From the NCBI RefSeq assembly GCF_014189855.1, contig NZ_BJFN01000012.1:1-43122 (forward strand): a stretch of 43,122 nucleotides of DNA, given 5' to 3'. The notes under the pieces were generated by a model that was not told the origin of the DNA, did not search any database, and worked only from the letters and a program-made list of their open reading frames with translations. The first letter of the stretch is position 1. Each line of letters begins with the position of its first letter. Source of the stretch: Buttiauxella sp. A111. GTDB taxonomy: Bacteria > Pseudomonadota > Gammaproteobacteria > Enterobacterales > Enterobacteriaceae. Below are positions 19,302 to 29,226 of this stretch, one piece after another. A program made the translations under genes and the position numbers.

Positions 19302-21047
19302 ATGGCTGGACGAATTCCACGTGTTTTCATCAACGACTTGCTCGCTCGCACCGACATCATCGATCTGATCGATGCGCGTGTTAAGCTTAAAAAGCAGGGC
19401 AAGAACTATCATGCGTGCTGTCCGTTCCATAACGAAAAAACCCCCTCTTTCACCGTAAACGGTGAAAAACAGTTTTACCATTGCTTCGGCTGTGGGGCAC
19501 ATGGCAACGCCATCGATTTTTTAATGAACTATGACAAGCTTGAATTTGTCGAAAGCGTTGAAGAACTGTCGGCAATGCACAATCTTGAAGTGCCTTACGA
19601 AGCAGGTAGCGGACCAAGCCAGATTGAACGTCATCAACGGCAAAGTCTGTATCAATTGATGGACGGCCTGAACGCCTTTTATCAGCAATCCCTGGCTCAA
19701 CAATCAGCAGAACCTGCTCGCCAGTATCTGGCACAGCGCGGTTTAAGTACTGAAGTTATTCAGCATTTCGCCATCGGCTATGCCCCTCCCGGCTGGGACA
19801 ACGTGTTAAAGCGTTTTGGTGGCAATAGTGAAAACCGTCAGGCACTGACGGACGCAGGCATGCTGGTAACTAACGATCAGGGGCGCAGTTACGACCGCTT
19901 CCGCGAAAGGGTGATGTTCCCCATCCGCGACAAGCGTGGCCGGGTAATTGGTTTTGGTGGCCGTGTGCTGGGCGATGCCCTGCCAAAGTACCTGAACTCC
20001 CCGGAAACCGATATTTTCCATAAAGGCCGCCAGCTCTATGGCCTGTATGAAGCCCAACAGAGCCAGCCTGAACCCTCGCGTTTGCTGGTTGTGGAAGGCT
20101 ACATGGATGTAGTGGCGTTGGCACAGTACGGTATTTCTTACGCCGTTGCCTCACTGGGTACCTCAACCACCGCTGACCACATCCAACTGCTGTTTCGGGT
20201 TACTGATACCGTTGTCTGTTGTTATGACGGGGATCGCGCAGGACGAGACGCCGCATGGCGCGCGCTGGAAACTGCACTACCTTATATGACAGACGGGCGC
20301 CAGTTACGCTTTATGTTCCTGCCTGACGGTGAAGACCCCGACACGCTGGTGCGTAAAGAAGGTAAAGAAGCATTTGAAGCGCGCATGGAACAAGCCCTGC
20401 CGCTGTCTACGTTTCTTTTTAATAGCCTGATGCCGCAGGTCGATTTAAGTTCTCCTGATGGACGTGCGCGCCTGAGCACCCTTGCATTACCCCTGATTAG
20501 TCAGGTGCCTGGTGAAACTTTGCGTATTTACTTACGCCAGGAATTGGGCAACAAACTGGGTATTCTGGACGATAGCCAGCTTGAAAAGCTGATGCCTAAG
20601 CTTGCGGAAAACAGTACGCCGCGCCCGGCTCCACAGCTAAAACGCACAACCATGCGTATACTGATAGGACTACTGGTTCAAAATCCAGAATTGGCACCGA
20701 GTGTTCCGCCGCTAAATGGTCTGGAGCAGGCAAAGTTGCCAGGGTTGAAACTCTTTATCGACCTGGTGAATACCTGTCTGGCGCAACCGGGTTTAACCAC
20801 CGGGCAGCTTTTAGAGCTATATCGCGGCACAAATGAAGCGGCCACCCTTGAAAAACTCTCTTCATGGGACGATATAGCAGATAAGGACATTGCAGAAAAA
20901 ACGTTCAACGATGCACTGGAACATATGTTTGATTCCGTACTGGAGTTGAGGTTTGAAGAATTGATGGCACGTTCCAGAACAACCGGGCTAACGCCTGCGG
21001 AACGTGAGGAAGTCCGTGTGATAACAGAATCACGCGCGAAAAAGTAA
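19302..21047 (+). CDS. dnaG: DNA primase
   Basis: Synthesises RNA primers at the replication fork. The N-terminal CHC2 zinc finger has C40, H43 and the later pair in FYHCFGCG. The central TOPRIM core contains [11 protein letters not shown], the acidic metal motif [11 protein letters not shown] and [11 protein letters not shown]. The C-terminal region is the DnaB-binding helical domain, less conserved than the rest. Length is 581 aa, as in E. coli. A TTG-initiated extension to 19272 exists, but MAGRIPRVF at 19302 is the family start. Its ribosome-binding site is weak, as known for dnaG, where low expression is maintained by a terminator, poor initiation and rare codons. Confidence 0.97.
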   Translation: MAGRIPRVFINDLLARTDIIDLIDARVKLKKQGKNYHACCPFHNEKTPSFTVNGEKQFYHCFGCGAHGNAIDFLMNYDKLEFVESVEELSAMHNLEVPYEAGSGPSQIERHQRQSLYQLMDGLNAFYQQSLAQQSAEPARQYLAQRGLSTEVIQHFAIGYAPPGWDNVLKRFGGNSENRQALTDAGMLVTNDQGRSYDRFRERVMFPIRDKRGRVIGFGGRVLGDALPKYLNSPETDIFHKGRQLYGLYEAQQSQPEPSRLLVVEGYMDVVALAQYGISYAVASLGTSTTADHIQLLFRVTDTVVCCYDGDRAGRDAAWRALETALPYMTDGRQLRFMFLPDGEDPDTLVRKEGKEAFEARMEQALPLSTFLFNSLMPQVDLSSPDGRARLSTLALPLISQVPGETLRIYLRQELGNKLGILDDSQLEKLMPKLAENSTPRPAPQLKRTTMRILIGLLVQNPELAPSVPPLNGLEQAKLPGLKLFIDLVNTCLAQPGLTTGQLLELYRGTNEAATLEKLSSWDDIADKDIAEKTFNDALEHMFDSVLELRFEELMARSRTTGLTPAEREEVRVITESRAKK

Positions 21048-21201
21048 ATATTCGCGGCTTAAGTGCCGAACATTAGTCGGGTCAAACCCGAACGCCGCAA
21101 GGATGGGCAGCGGCAATAAAATAAGTCAGCCCTCGTTACGTTATTGTTGGCGGTTTCGCCGACCGACACCAACCCTAATACTGAAGTGTGGATACCGTCT
21201 T

Positions 21202-23040
21202 ATGGAGCAAAACCCGCAGTCACAGCTTAAACTTCTTGTCCAACGTGGTAAGGAGCAAGGCTATCTGACCTATGCTGAGGTCAATGACCATCTGCCGGAA
21301 GATATCGTCGACTCCGATCAGATCGAAGACATCATCCAAATGATCAATGATATGGGCATTCAGGTGATGGAAGAAGCACCTGACGCCGATGACCTGTTGC
21401 TTGCTGAAAACTCAAACAACACAGACGAAGATGCGGAAGAAGCTGCCGCTCAAGTACTGTCCAGCGTAGAATCTGAAATCGGGCGTACAACTGACCCGGT
21501 TCGCATGTACATGCGTGAAATGGGTACCGTTGAGCTGTTAACCCGTGAGGGTGAAATCGATATCGCTAAGCGTATCGAAGACGGTATCAACCAGGTTCAG
21601 TGTTCCGTTGCCGAATATCCGGAAGCGATCACTTATCTGCTTGAACAGTACGACCGTGTTGAAGCAGAAGAAGCACGCTTGTCTGATTTGATCACAGGTT
21701 TTGTTGACCCGAACGCAGAAGAAGATCTTGCCCCAACCGCCACTCACATTGGCTCTGAGCTGACTAGCGAAGAAAACAGTGATGATGACGACGAGGAAGA
21801 AGATGAAGACGACGCGGACGATGACAACAGCATCGACCCTGAACTCGCTCGTGAGAAATTTGGTGAACTGCGCACGCAGTACGAAAGAACTCGCGATACG
21901 ATCAAAGCGAAAGGCCGTGCACACGCAGATTCCGCTGCTGAAATTCTGCAACTGTCTGAAGTCTTCAAACAGTTCCGCCTGGTACCGAAGCAATTCGATT
22001 ACCTGGTAAACAGCATGCGCGTCATGATGGACCGCGTTCGTACGCAAGAACGTCTAATCATGAGAATGTGTGTTGAACAGTGCAAAATGCCGAAGAAAAA
22101 CTTCATCACACTGTTCACCGGCAACGAAACCAGCGAAACCTGGTTCAATGCCGCCATTGCAATGAACAAGCCATGGTCTGAAAAACTGCATGACGTCGCA
22201 GACGACGTGCATCGTAGCTTGCAGAAACTGCAACAAATTGAAGAAGAAACCGGCCTGACCATCGAGCAGGTTAAAGACATCAACCGTCGTATGTCCATCG
22301 GTGAAGCGAAAGCCCGCCGTGCGAAAAAAGAGATGGTTGAAGCAAACTTACGTCTGGTTATTTCTATCGCTAAGAAATATACCAACCGCGGTCTGCAATT
22401 CCTGGATTTGATTCAGGAAGGTAACATCGGTCTGATGAAAGCCGTTGATAAGTTTGAATACCGCCGTGGTTATAAGTTCTCAACTTATGCAACCTGGTGG
22501 ATCCGTCAGGCTATCACCCGCTCGATCGCTGACCAGGCGCGCACCATCCGTATTCCGGTGCATATGATTGAGACAATTAACAAACTCAACCGTATTTCGC
22601 GTCAGATGTTGCAAGAGATGGGCCGTGAGCCAACTCCTGAAGAATTGGCTGAACGTATGCTGATGCCGGAAGACAAAATCCGTAAAGTGCTGAAGATCGC
22701 TAAAGAGCCAATCTCCATGGAAACGCCAATCGGCGACGATGAAGATTCGCATCTGGGTGATTTCATCGAGGATACCACCCTCGAGCTGCCACTGGATTCT
22801 GCCACTTCCGAGAGCCTGCGTAACGCCACGCATGACGTGTTGGCTGGCCTGACTGCTCGTGAAGCGAAAGTACTGCGTATGCGTTTTGGTATCGACATGA
22901 ATACCGACCACACGTTGGAAGAAGTGGGTAAACAGTTCGACGTCACCCGCGAACGTATCCGTCAGATCGAAGCGAAGGCACTGCGCAAACTGCGCCACCC
23001 AAGCCGTTCTGAAGTTCTGCGTAGCTTCCTGGATGACTAA
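21202..23040 (+). CDS. rpoD: RNA polymerase primary sigma factor (sigma 70)
   Basis: 612 aa housekeeping sigma factor. Region 1.1 starts [12 protein letters not shown]. Region 1.2 contains [16 protein letters not shown]. The non-conserved region has a long acidic run (about residues 190-215) of Asp and Glu. Region 2 binds and melts the -10 element ([23 protein letters not shown], then [14 protein letters not shown]). Region 4.2 ends with the -35-binding helix-turn-helix [24 protein letters not shown]. The ATG at 21202 is chosen over a longer frame from 21103 because it gives the conserved N-terminus. The 154-base gap after dnaG holds small hairpins (TCGGGT/ACCCGA at 21077-21091) where E. coli has mRNA processing. 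Confidence 0.98.
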   Translation: MEQNPQSQLKLLVQRGKEQGYLTYAEVNDHLPEDIVDSDQIEDIIQMINDMGIQVMEEAPDADDLLLAENSNNTDEDAEEAAAQVLSSVESEIGRTTDPVRMYMREMGTVELLTREGEIDIAKRIEDGINQVQCSVAEYPEAITYLLEQYDRVEAEEARLSDLITGFVDPNAEEDLAPTATHIGSELTSEENSDDDDEEEDEDDADDDNSIDPELAREKFGELRTQYERTRDTIKAKGRAHADSAAEILQLSEVFKQFRLVPKQFDYLVNSMRVMMDRVRTQERLIMRMCVEQCKMPKKNFITLFTGNETSETWFNAAIAMNKPWSEKLHDVADDVHRSLQKLQQIEEETGLTIEQVKDINRRMSIGEAKARRAKKEMVEANLRLVISIAKKYTNRGLQFLDLIQEGNIGLMKAVDKFEYRRGYKFSTYATWWIRQAITRSIADQARTIRIPVHMIETINKLNRISRQMLQEMGREPTPEELAERMLMPEDKIRKVLKIAKEPISMETPIGDDEDSHLGDFIEDTTLELPLDSATSESLRNATHDVLAGLTAREAKVLRMRFGIDMNTDHTLEEVGKQFDVTRERIRQIEAKALRKLRHPSRSEVLRSFLDD

Positions 23041-23060
23041 GTTTTATTAGCATCAACAAG

Positions 23061-23084
23061 AACCCCGGCTCGCCGGGGTTTTTT
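23061..23084 (+). terminator. Terminator of the rpsU-dnaG-rpoD operon
   Basis: AACCCCGGC-TC-GCCGGGGTT followed by TTTT, 20 bases after the rpoD stop, is a classic strong intrinsic terminator. Its mirror orientation may also serve mug. Confidence 0.9.
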
Positions 23085-23088
23085 GCAT

Positions 23089-23577
23089 CTATTTCAATGC
23101 CAAAAACAGTTCGCGGTAACTCGCAACAAGTTGTTCCAGAGTGGCACGATTCAAGCCGCTGGGGTTGGGCAAAACCCACACTTCGGTTTCCCCCAACTTC
23201 AACTCCTGCCGTCCCCACGGTGGATTTCTCAGCCCAAACGCACTGCTGAACGCTTGTTTCCCTAGAATCGCTAACGCTCGCGGCTGATAGCGCAAGACTT
23301 TCTCTTTTAACACTTCCCCGCCGTCCCGCAGCTCATAACGCATCAACTCACTGGCCGCTACGGTCGGACGTGCAACCAGAGCCGTAATACCGCAGCCATA
23401 GTCCTGTAATTGCTGCCACTGCTCTGGTGCCAACTGATGCTCGGTAAAACCAGCCTGATGGATCACCTTCCAGAAACGATTACTGGCGTTAGCAAAAGGA
23501 TAACCTTTATGGGCAGAGGACAAGCCGGGATTGATACCACAAAACACCACCTGCAGGTTGGGTACTAAGAGTTCCAT
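23089..23577 (-). CDS. mug: G/U mismatch-specific uracil-DNA glycosylase
   Basis: Removes uracil or ethenocytosine opposite guanine. Family motifs are [13 protein letters not shown] near residues 10-22 (catalytic Asn in GINPG) and [10 protein letters not shown] near residue 140, which contacts the widowed base. Also conserved are [17 protein letters not shown] and LAILGKQA. The start at 23577 gives 162 aa and aligns with the E. coli N-terminus. Longer starts at 23610 and 23634 are possible, and none has a strong ribosome-binding site. It is convergent with rpoD and upstream of the tRNA gene, as in E. coli. Confidence 0.92.
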   Translation of the reverse strand: MELLVPNLQVVFCGINPGLSSAHKGYPFANASNRFWKVIHQAGFTEHQLAPEQWQQLQDYGCGITALVARPTVAASELMRYELRDGGEVLKEKVLRYQPRALAILGKQAFSSAFGLRNPPWGRQELKLGETEVWVLPNPSGLNRATLEQLVASYRELFLALK

Positions 23578-23684
23578 AAGCGTTGTAAGTCTAATAAAGT
23601 GATTAACCATGGTTATCGCAAAATCTACCTGCAATTACAACAAACTAGAACTGTGCATAAAAGCATCATATGGTTTTATGGCTG

Positions 23685-23714
23685 TAGACCTGCATCCCCT
23701 GATTACCGTATAAT
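23685..23714 (+). promoter_or_regulatory. Promoter of the tRNA-Ile(CAU) gene
   Basis: TAGACC (23685-23690), an 18-base spacer and a perfect TATAAT (23709-23714), followed by the GC-rich CCTGCGCC discriminator typical of stringently controlled stable-RNA promoters. The tRNA begins 10 bases past the -10. Confidence 0.65.
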
Positions 23715-23724
23715 CCTGCGCCAC

Positions 23725-23800
23725 GGCCCCTTAGCTCAGTGGTTAGAGCAGGCGACTCATAATCGCTTGGTCGCTGGTTCAAGTCCAGCAGGGGCCACCA
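23725..23800 (+). tRNA. ileX: tRNA-Ile2, anticodon CAU (lysidine-modified)
   Basis: 76 nt including encoded CCA. The acceptor GGCCCCT pairs with AGGGGCC. The D-arm is AGCTCAGTGGTTAGAGC, the anticodon loop CTCATAA gives CAU, and the T-arm contains GGTTCAAGTCC. A CAU anticodon with this body, located after mug, identifies the minor isoleucine tRNA of E. coli ileX, whose C34 is changed to lysidine by TilS so that it reads AUA. It marks the end of colinearity with E. coli in this window. Confidence 0.95.
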
Positions 23801-23808
23801 AACATATC

Positions 23809-23844
23809 AAGGACCTGGATAAGAAATTATCCAGGTCCTTTTTG
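23809..23844 (+). terminator. Terminator of the tRNA-Ile(CAU) gene
   Basis: A perfect 14-bp stem, AAGGACCTGGATAA (23809-23822) with TTATCCAGGTCCTT (23827-23840), closes a GAAA tetraloop and is followed by TTT. It starts eight bases after the CCA end. The next 170 bases, up to the uxaB terminator, hold no gene I can support. Confidence 0.9.
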
Positions 23845-24009
23845 TTTTGTTTCAATCTGGATGCTGTAGCTCAATTGCAGGTGCCGTAGTCAGAGAGATT
23901 GCCAGCAGCCAGCATTGGCGCTCACTCCACCCGGCCCGAAAGCGACCCAGCAGAATGAAATAAGCCTTGGATCGGCATGGTCGAAATCAAAGTGCTGTTG
24001 CTGAAGGGT

Positions 24010-24042
24010 AAAAAACAGCGCCCAACACAACTCCGGGCGCTG
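24010..24042 (-). terminator. Terminator downstream of uxaB
   Basis: CAGCGCCC (24016-24023) and GGGCGCTG (24035-24042) form an 8-bp stem. On the minus strand it is followed by six T, 16 bases past the uxaB stop. Confidence 0.85.
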
Positions 24043-24058
24043 CAAAGGCAAGGTAACC

Positions 24059-25504
24059 TTAATCCAGTGCTTTTACCGCCTGGCGCATCCCTTGCACCAG
24101 AATATTTTCCAGACATACAGTCACCTGGGCTGCAAGCCCCGGTAACAACGTTAAATCTTCACCCCAATGCGTGTTATCGCTGAGCACAGCATCCACCAGT
24201 TCGCGCAATGTCAGATCCGCCCCCACGCGCGGCCACATCTGCTGATAGAGCGTGAGCCACTGTTCATCGTCCTGGAGTGGATATGTCCCCCCCGCGCGCT
24301 CACCACGGTAAAAAGCAATCAGTGCAGCAAGCGCAAACGTCAGTCGCACGGGATACGCGCCATTCTGTTGACCCGCCAGTAACTGAGGCAAAATACGCGT
24401 GCGGAATTTCGTCATACCGTTGAGTGCGATAGAAAGTAGCTGATGGCGGATGTATGGGTTCTGGAAACGTCCTGTCACCGCATCGGCAAATTCACGCAGC
24501 TCGCCGGCGGGGAGATCCAACACCGGAATAATCTCCTGGTTAATCGCCTTTTCCACAAAGTGGCGAACATCATCGTCCTGCATCGCCTCGCCGACGGTAT
24601 CTAGCCCACACAGCAACGCCACTGGCACCAGTGCGGTATGCGCCCCGTTGAGGATGGCGACTTTACGCTCTTTATACGGTTTGATATCAGCAACAATGCG
24701 GATATTCAGCGAACACTCCGCCAGTTTTAACTCATCTGCCAGCCAGGCCGGCCCCTGAATCACAAACAGATAAAAATGCTCGGCGGCGACGAGAAACTCA
24801 TCGTGATACCCCAACTGATCTTCCAGCGCTGGCGCCTCCTCGCGTGGATAGCCGGTCACGATTCTGTCCACCAGCGTAGAGCAGAATGTGTTTGCCGTCT
24901 CCAGCCAGTCGAGAAACGCCGGAGACAGTTGCCACTCCTGTGCATAACGCTGAATTAAGGTCTTGAGCGCATCGCCGTTATAGTCAATCAGTTCGCAGGG
25001 AATGATCACCCAGCCTTTGTCTGGTGCGCCGTTGAAGTGGTTAAAACGTTCCAACAGCAGGCGCGTCAGTTTGGCCGGAAAGCTCACCGGTGGGGCATCA
25101 TTGATACTGTCACCTGCGTGATAGCTAATCCCGGCCTCAGTGGTGTTAGAAAAAACAAAGCGAATATCGGGGTTATGCGCCAGCGCCAGATATCCGGCAA
25201 AATCCTGATATGGGTTAATCTCGTTATTCACCGAGCGGATCAGCCGTGCGTCACTGACGGCCTCGCCCTGTTCGTTCAGGCCACGAACCACCGTGGTGTA
25301 CAGGCCATCCTGGGTATTTAACGACGGCGGAAAATCAGTATTAATGGGGCGAACAAGGGTGACTCCCGCCTGCAAATCGGTGTTCTCATTAAGGATATCT
25401 ATCTGCCAGTCCACGAACGCCCGCAGAAAGTTACCTTCACCAAACTGGATCACTTTCGTTGGATAGCTCGCACCAGGAAAATCATTCCGATTCAATGTGT
25501 TCAT
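24059..25504 (-). CDS. uxaB: Tagaturonate reductase (altronate oxidoreductase)
   Basis: NAD-dependent polyol dehydrogenase of the mannitol dehydrogenase family, very close along its length to E. coli UxaB. It reduces D-tagaturonate to D-altronate. The nucleotide-binding segment is [17 protein letters not shown] near residues 19-33. The catalytic signature [17 protein letters not shown] contains the family Lys, Asn and His. The ATG at 25504 is preferred to the one at 25510 because AAGGA lies about seven bases before it and the protein then matches MKTLNRRDFPGA of E. coli. Length is 481 aa. It follows lgoD by 13 bases, so both are in one operon. Its placement in an L-galactonate cluster, rather than with uxaC, suggests dedication to that pathway. 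Confidence 0.9.
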   Translation of the reverse strand: MNTLNRNDFPGASYPTKVIQFGEGNFLRAFVDWQIDILNENTDLQAGVTLVRPINTDFPPSLNTQDGLYTTVVRGLNEQGEAVSDARLIRSVNNEINPYQDFAGYLALAHNPDIRFVFSNTTEAGISYHAGDSINDAPPVSFPAKLTRLLLERFNHFNGAPDKGWVIIPCELIDYNGDALKTLIQRYAQEWQLSPAFLDWLETANTFCSTLVDRIVTGYPREEAPALEDQLGYHDEFLVAAEHFYLFVIQGPAWLADELKLAECSLNIRIVADIKPYKERKVAILNGAHTALVPVALLCGLDTVGEAMQDDDVRHFVEKAINQEIIPVLDLPAGELREFADAVTGRFQNPYIRHQLLSIALNGMTKFRTRILPQLLAGQQNGAYPVRLTFALAALIAFYRGERAGGTYPLQDDEQWLTLYQQMWPRVGADLTLRELVDAVLSDNTHWGEDLTLLPGLAAQVTVCLENILVQGMRQAVKALD

Positions 25505-25517
25505 GGTCATATCCTTA

Positions 25518-26540
25518 TCAGAAAGTAATCACGCCTTTGATCAGATCACGGTTGTTAATCACATCACTTTCATAGATTTCCGCCAGGGTGGCGAAGGGGT
25601 AACGATGCGTCAACATCATGTCTGCGGTCAGTTTGCCCTCAGCCATCAGACGTCCCACTTTGGCGAAATCCTCCGGTGTGGCATTACGGCTGCCCATCAT
25701 CGTGGTCTCTTTCTTGTGAAAATCGGGGTCAGAAAACTGCAAATCGCCCTTAAACAACCCAACGAAAACGATACTGCCGCCATGGCGAATCAGATTGATG
25801 GTGTTGTTCATCGCGTGTTGATTCCCCGTGGCATCAATGACTTTTTGTGCCAATGAGCCGCCGAATTGCGCGCGCAGTTGGAGGTCAAAATCCTCGGCTG
25901 ACGGGTCGATAACCGGTAGTGCCAGACGAGATATCACATGCTCCCGACGAGAGGGACTGGTATCGGCGACGACGACCTGCGCGCCATCAGCTTTGGCGAT
26001 GGCTGCCGCACCCAAGCCAATGGGGCCGGCGCCGACAACCAGTACCTGTTCACCGGGTTCAATCGCCGCCCGGCGTACCGCATGTGCGCTAATGGCATAT
26101 GGCTCAATCATCGCTGCCGCCAATGGATCAATACCGTCAGCAACCAGTAGGTTCGTCACCGGAACAGACAAATACTCGCTGAATCCGCCATCCTGATGTA
26201 CACCAATCACCGAAATTTTCTCGCAGCAGTTGGTACGCCCGCTTTTACACGCTGGACATTGTTGACACGCCACGTAGGGAATAACCGCAACCTGCTGACC
26301 ATTTTTCAGCTGCTGGGTATTTTTTCCCAGCTCAACAATTTCACCGCATATTTCATGACCCAGAACGCGGGGGTAACTGAAAAAAGGTTGATTACCTCCC
26401 CAGGCATGAATATCTGTCCCGCAAATCCCAACGGATTTAATTTTTATTAATGCTTCACCTTCCCCTGGAATAGGAATTTTACGTTCATTCCAGACTAATT
26501 TTTTCGGTTCCTGACAAATCAGTGTATTCATCGTGGACAT
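25518..26540 (-). CDS. lgoD: L-galactonate 5-dehydrogenase, zinc-dependent
   Basis: Medium-chain zinc alcohol dehydrogenase, 340 aa and highly similar to E. coli YjjN (LgoD), which oxidises L-galactonate to D-tagaturonate with NAD. Catalytic zinc ligands are C40 in GICGTD and H62-E63 in GHE. The structural zinc lobe has the cysteines of [15 protein letters not shown] (residues 92-106). The Rossmann motif [12 protein letters not shown] lies near residue 168. AGGAG sits nine bases before the ATG. It is divergent from lgoR. The product feeds UxaB, encoded directly downstream. Confidence 0.93.
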   Translation of the reverse strand: MSTMNTLICQEPKKLVWNERKIPIPGEGEALIKIKSVGICGTDIHAWGGNQPFFSYPRVLGHEICGEIVELGKNTQQLKNGQQVAVIPYVACQQCPACKSGRTNCCEKISVIGVHQDGGFSEYLSVPVTNLLVADGIDPLAAAMIEPYAISAHAVRRAAIEPGEQVLVVGAGPIGLGAAAIAKADGAQVVVADTSPSRREHVISRLALPVIDPSAEDFDLQLRAQFGGSLAQKVIDATGNQHAMNNTINLIRHGGSIVFVGLFKGDLQFSDPDFHKKETTMMGSRNATPEDFAKVGRLMAEGKLTADMMLTHRYPFATLAEIYESDVINNRDLIKGVITF

Positions 26541-26613
26541 AATTCTATTCTCCTGTTTTCTGTTGCATCAGATATCAATGAAAATAAAAACATCGGAGAA
26601 ACAGGAATCGTAA

Positions 26614-26688
26614 TCTGTGAATACAGACGCATAAAAATGTTCTAAATGTGGTTTTAATACACCAAAATCGGGTTTTAATTCGCCAAAA
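26614..26688. promoter_or_regulatory. lgoD-lgoR divergent control region with tandem operator-like repeats
   Basis: Two 18-base direct repeats, GGTTTTAATACACCAAAA (26650-26667) and GGTTTTAATTCGCCAAAA (26671-26688), are spaced 21 bases, two helical turns. A related motif, TTTAAACACCAGAAAA, lies upstream of lgoT near 27665-27680. The second repeat abuts the lgoR translation start, which suggests LgoR autoregulation. TCTGTGAATACAGA (26614-26627) is an inverted repeat that overlaps a weak CRP-like half site. Confidence 0.5.
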
Positions 26689-26700
26689 ATGGAGAGTCCA

Positions 26701-27615
26701 ATGAGCCGCTCGCAAAATTTACGCCACAATGTGATTAACCAAATGATCGATGATATGGCTCGCGACCATATCCCTTCCCCACTCCCTTCGCAGAGTGCTC
26801 TGGCGGAGATGTACAACATCAGCCGCACCACGGTGCGCCATATCATGGGTCATTTAAGTGAGTGCGGCGTACTGACGCCAGTCGGCAGCGACTACGTGAT
26901 CGCCCGTAAACCCAGCCATGACGACGGCTTCTCCTGCATCACCGCCTCACTGGCTGAGCAAAATCATATTTTCGAGCAAGCTTTTTTCACCATGATTAAC
27001 CAGCGGCAGTTGCGCGCTGGTGAGACATTTTCCGAACTTCAACTGGCGCGTGCCGCAGGCGTCAGCCCGGTCGTTGTGCGGGAATATCTTTTAAAATTCG
27101 GGCGTTACAACCTCATTCAAAACGAGAAACGCGGCCAGTGGAGCATGAAACAGTTTGATCAATCCTGGGCAGAGCAACTGTTTGAACTGCGTGAAATGTT
27201 GGAAACGCACGCTCTGCAACATTTTCTGAATCTACCGGATAGCGACCCTCGTTGGTTAAGGGCTAAAACCTTGCTGGAACGCCATCGGATGCTACGCGAT
27301 AGCATCGGCAGCAGTTTTCGCATGTTCTCCCAGCTTGACCACGAGTTTCACGCCCTGCTGCTTTCAGCTGCTGATAATATCTTTTTCAATCAATCCCTTG
27401 AGATAATATCCGTCATCTTTCACTTCCACTACCAGTGGGATGAGCGGGATCTCAAGCAGCGAAACATCATTGCTGTCGACGAACACATGACCATTCTCAG
27501 CGCCCTGATTTGCCGCAGCGATCTGGATGCGACGCTGGCGCTACGTAACCATTTGAATTCAGCCAAACAATCGATGATTCGTTCAATAAACCAGAGTCTT
27601 GAAAGTGCCCATTAA
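26701..27615 (+). CDS. lgoR: GntR-family regulator of L-galactonate catabolism
   Basis: Close homologue of E. coli YjjM (LgoR). The N-terminal winged helix-turn-helix contains LPSQSALAEMYNISRTTVRHIMGHL. The C-terminal helical FadR/FCD-like domain includes FELREMLETHALQHF and histidines typical of the metal-dependent ligand pocket. The ATG at 26701 is chosen because GGAG lies six bases upstream; the ATG at 26689 lacks such a site and overlaps an operator-like repeat. Length is 304 aa. It is divergent from lgoD-uxaB and followed by lgoT after 213 bases. Confidence 0.88.
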   Translation: MSRSQNLRHNVINQMIDDMARDHIPSPLPSQSALAEMYNISRTTVRHIMGHLSECGVLTPVGSDYVIARKPSHDDGFSCITASLAEQNHIFEQAFFTMINQRQLRAGETFSELQLARAAGVSPVVVREYLLKFGRYNLIQNEKRGQWSMKQFDQSWAEQLFELREMLETHALQHFLNLPDSDPRWLRAKTLLERHRMLRDSIGSSFRMFSQLDHEFHALLLSAADNIFFNQSLEIISVIFHFHYQWDERDLKQRNIIAVDEHMTILSALICRSDLDATLALRNHLNSAKQSMIRSINQSLESAH

Positions 27616-27772
27616 ATGCCGATTAAAAACAGATAATCATTAACGGCAACACGATTTTATCAAATTTAAACACCAGAAAATTGTGCCTTACCTATGCTCA
27701 CGTCAAGTCGACTGCATTAGAAAAACTCGTGAGTGGTGGTGAATAACATTTATCACTTGTCGTTTAAATAAA

Positions 27773-27799
27773 TTCTGCTCAGCATTTTGTTGAGCAGAA
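27773..27799 (+). promoter_or_regulatory. Hairpin in the lgoT leader
   Basis: TTCTGCTCA (27773-27781) and TGAGCAGAA (27791-27799) form a perfect 9-bp stem about 30 bases before the lgoT start. It could be an operator or an mRNA structure affecting lgoT; A-rich sequence rather than T follows, so it is not an evident plus-strand terminator. Confidence 0.4.
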
Positions 27800-27828
27800 A
27801 ATAAAATCATAAGGTTCAGGAGTCCGGT

Positions 27829-29190
27829 GTGGAAAGAGAAAACATTAGCCTAGACCCGCGTTCTTCATTTGACGCGCCCTCACCTGCGGATATTTCCGCC
27901 CCGCCAGATGGGATGATTCAACGTAGCAGTAGAATAAAAAGAATACAGACTACGGCAATGATTTTGCTATTTTTTGCTGCTGTAATTAATTACCTCGATC
28001 GAAGTTCACTGTCGGTAGCGAATTTAACCATTCGTGAAGAATTAGGACTCAGTGCAACTCAAATCGGTGTCCTGCTTTCCGTCTTTTCACTCGCTTATGG
28101 TATTGCACAACTTCCCTGCGGCCCGCTGTTAGATCGCAAAGGTCCGCGCATTATGCTCGGCCTGGGAATGTTCTTCTGGTCACTGTTCCAGGCGCTCTCC
28201 GGCATGGTGCATACCTTCACTCAGTTTGTCCTGGTCCGCATCGGCATGGGGATTGGCGAAGCGCCAATGAACCCGTGCGGCGTGAAGGTCATCAACGACT
28301 GGTTCAACATCAAAGAACGGGGTCGCCCGATGGGGCTTTTTAACGCCGCCTCCACTATTGGGGTAGCGATAAGCCCGCCAATTTTGGCCGCAATGATGCT
28401 GGTGATGGGTTGGCGTGGGATGTTTATTACTATCGGCGTATTAGGTGTTTTCCTCGCCATCGGTTGGTACATGCTCTATCGCAACCGTGAACAGATTGAA
28501 CTGACTGGCGTGGAACAAGCGTATCTGAATGCCGGAAGCGTTAACGCACGCCGCGATCCGCTGAGTTTTGCAGAGTGGCGCAGTTTATTTCGTAACCGCA
28601 CCATGTGGGGCATGATGCTTGGCTTTAGCGGCATTAACTACACCGCGTGGCTGTATTTGGCCTGGCTGCCTGGCTATCTGCAAACGTCTTACAATCTGGA
28701 TCTCAAAAGCACTGGGCTAATGGCCGCGATTCCGTTCCTGTTTGGTGCTGTGGGTATGCTGGTGAACGGCTTTGTCACTGACTGGCTGGTGAAAGGTGGG
28801 ATGGCACCGATTAAAAGCCGTAAGATCTGCATCATCGCCGGGATGTTCTGTTCTGCGGCATTTACCTTCGTGGTTCCTCAGGCCACAACGTCTATGGAGG
28901 CCGTCTTACTGATTGGTATGGCGCTGTTCTGTATTCATTTCGCCGGAACTTCCTGCTGGGGACTGATCCATGTGGCTGTTGCGTCACGCATGACCGCGTC
29001 AGTCGGCAGTATCCAGAACTTTGCCAGTTTTATTTGTGCGTCTTTCGCACCGATTGTCACCGGCTTTATTGTTGATACGACCCACTCGTTCCGTCTTGCG
29101 CTGATCATCTGCGGTTGCGTCACGGCTCTGGGTGCGCTCGCTTATATCTTCCTGGTCCGTCAACCCATCAGTGACCCACGTACTCATTGA
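27829..29190 (+). CDS. lgoT: L-galactonate/proton symporter, MFS (ACS family)
   Basis: 453 aa with 12 predicted membrane helices, nearly identical over long stretches to E. coli YjjL (LgoT), the L-galactonate importer of the anion:cation symporter family. Typical segments are INYLDRSSLSVANL in helix 1, GPLLDRKGPRIML (the MFS A motif) after helix 2, and GIGEAPMNPCGVKVINDWF in helix 4. The start is GTG, with AGGAG upstream. Together with lgoD and uxaB it gives uptake plus two catabolic steps. Confidence 0.92.
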   Translation: MERENISLDPRSSFDAPSPADISAPPDGMIQRSSRIKRIQTTAMILLFFAAVINYLDRSSLSVANLTIREELGLSATQIGVLLSVFSLAYGIAQLPCGPLLDRKGPRIMLGLGMFFWSLFQALSGMVHTFTQFVLVRIGMGIGEAPMNPCGVKVINDWFNIKERGRPMGLFNAASTIGVAISPPILAAMMLVMGWRGMFITIGVLGVFLAIGWYMLYRNREQIELTGVEQAYLNAGSVNARRDPLSFAEWRSLFRNRTMWGMMLGFSGINYTAWLYLAWLPGYLQTSYNLDLKSTGLMAAIPFLFGAVGMLVNGFVTDWLVKGGMAPIKSRKICIIAGMFCSAAFTFVVPQATTSMEAVLLIGMALFCIHFAGTSCWGLIHVAVASRMTASVGSIQNFASFICASFAPIVTGFIVDTTHSFRLALIICGCVTALGALAYIFLVRQPISDPRTH

Positions 29191-29198
29191 TCACTGGC

Positions 29199-29226
29199 AG
29201 CCCGATAACACAATGCTTATCGGGCT
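29199..29226. terminator. Hairpin between convergent lgoT and the LysR gene
   Basis: AGCCCGATAA (29199-29208) and TTATCGGGCT (29217-29226) are a perfect 10-bp inverted repeat that overlaps the LysR stop codon. No T-tract is present on either strand. It may still act as a 3'-end stabiliser or a weak bidirectional terminator. Confidence 0.45.

Noticed and set aside
21538-22047. Long minus-strand frame antisense to rpoD
   Set aside because: It is a shadow of the conserved rpoD coding frame, with no start signal and no recognisable domain.
23859-23885. A GTAGCTCAATTGCAG string after the tRNA, resembling a tRNA D-arm and possibly an attachment-site remnant
   Set aside because: The matching GAGC half of the D-stem is absent and no anticodon or T-arm follows; it is not a repeat of the adjacent tRNA's 3' end.
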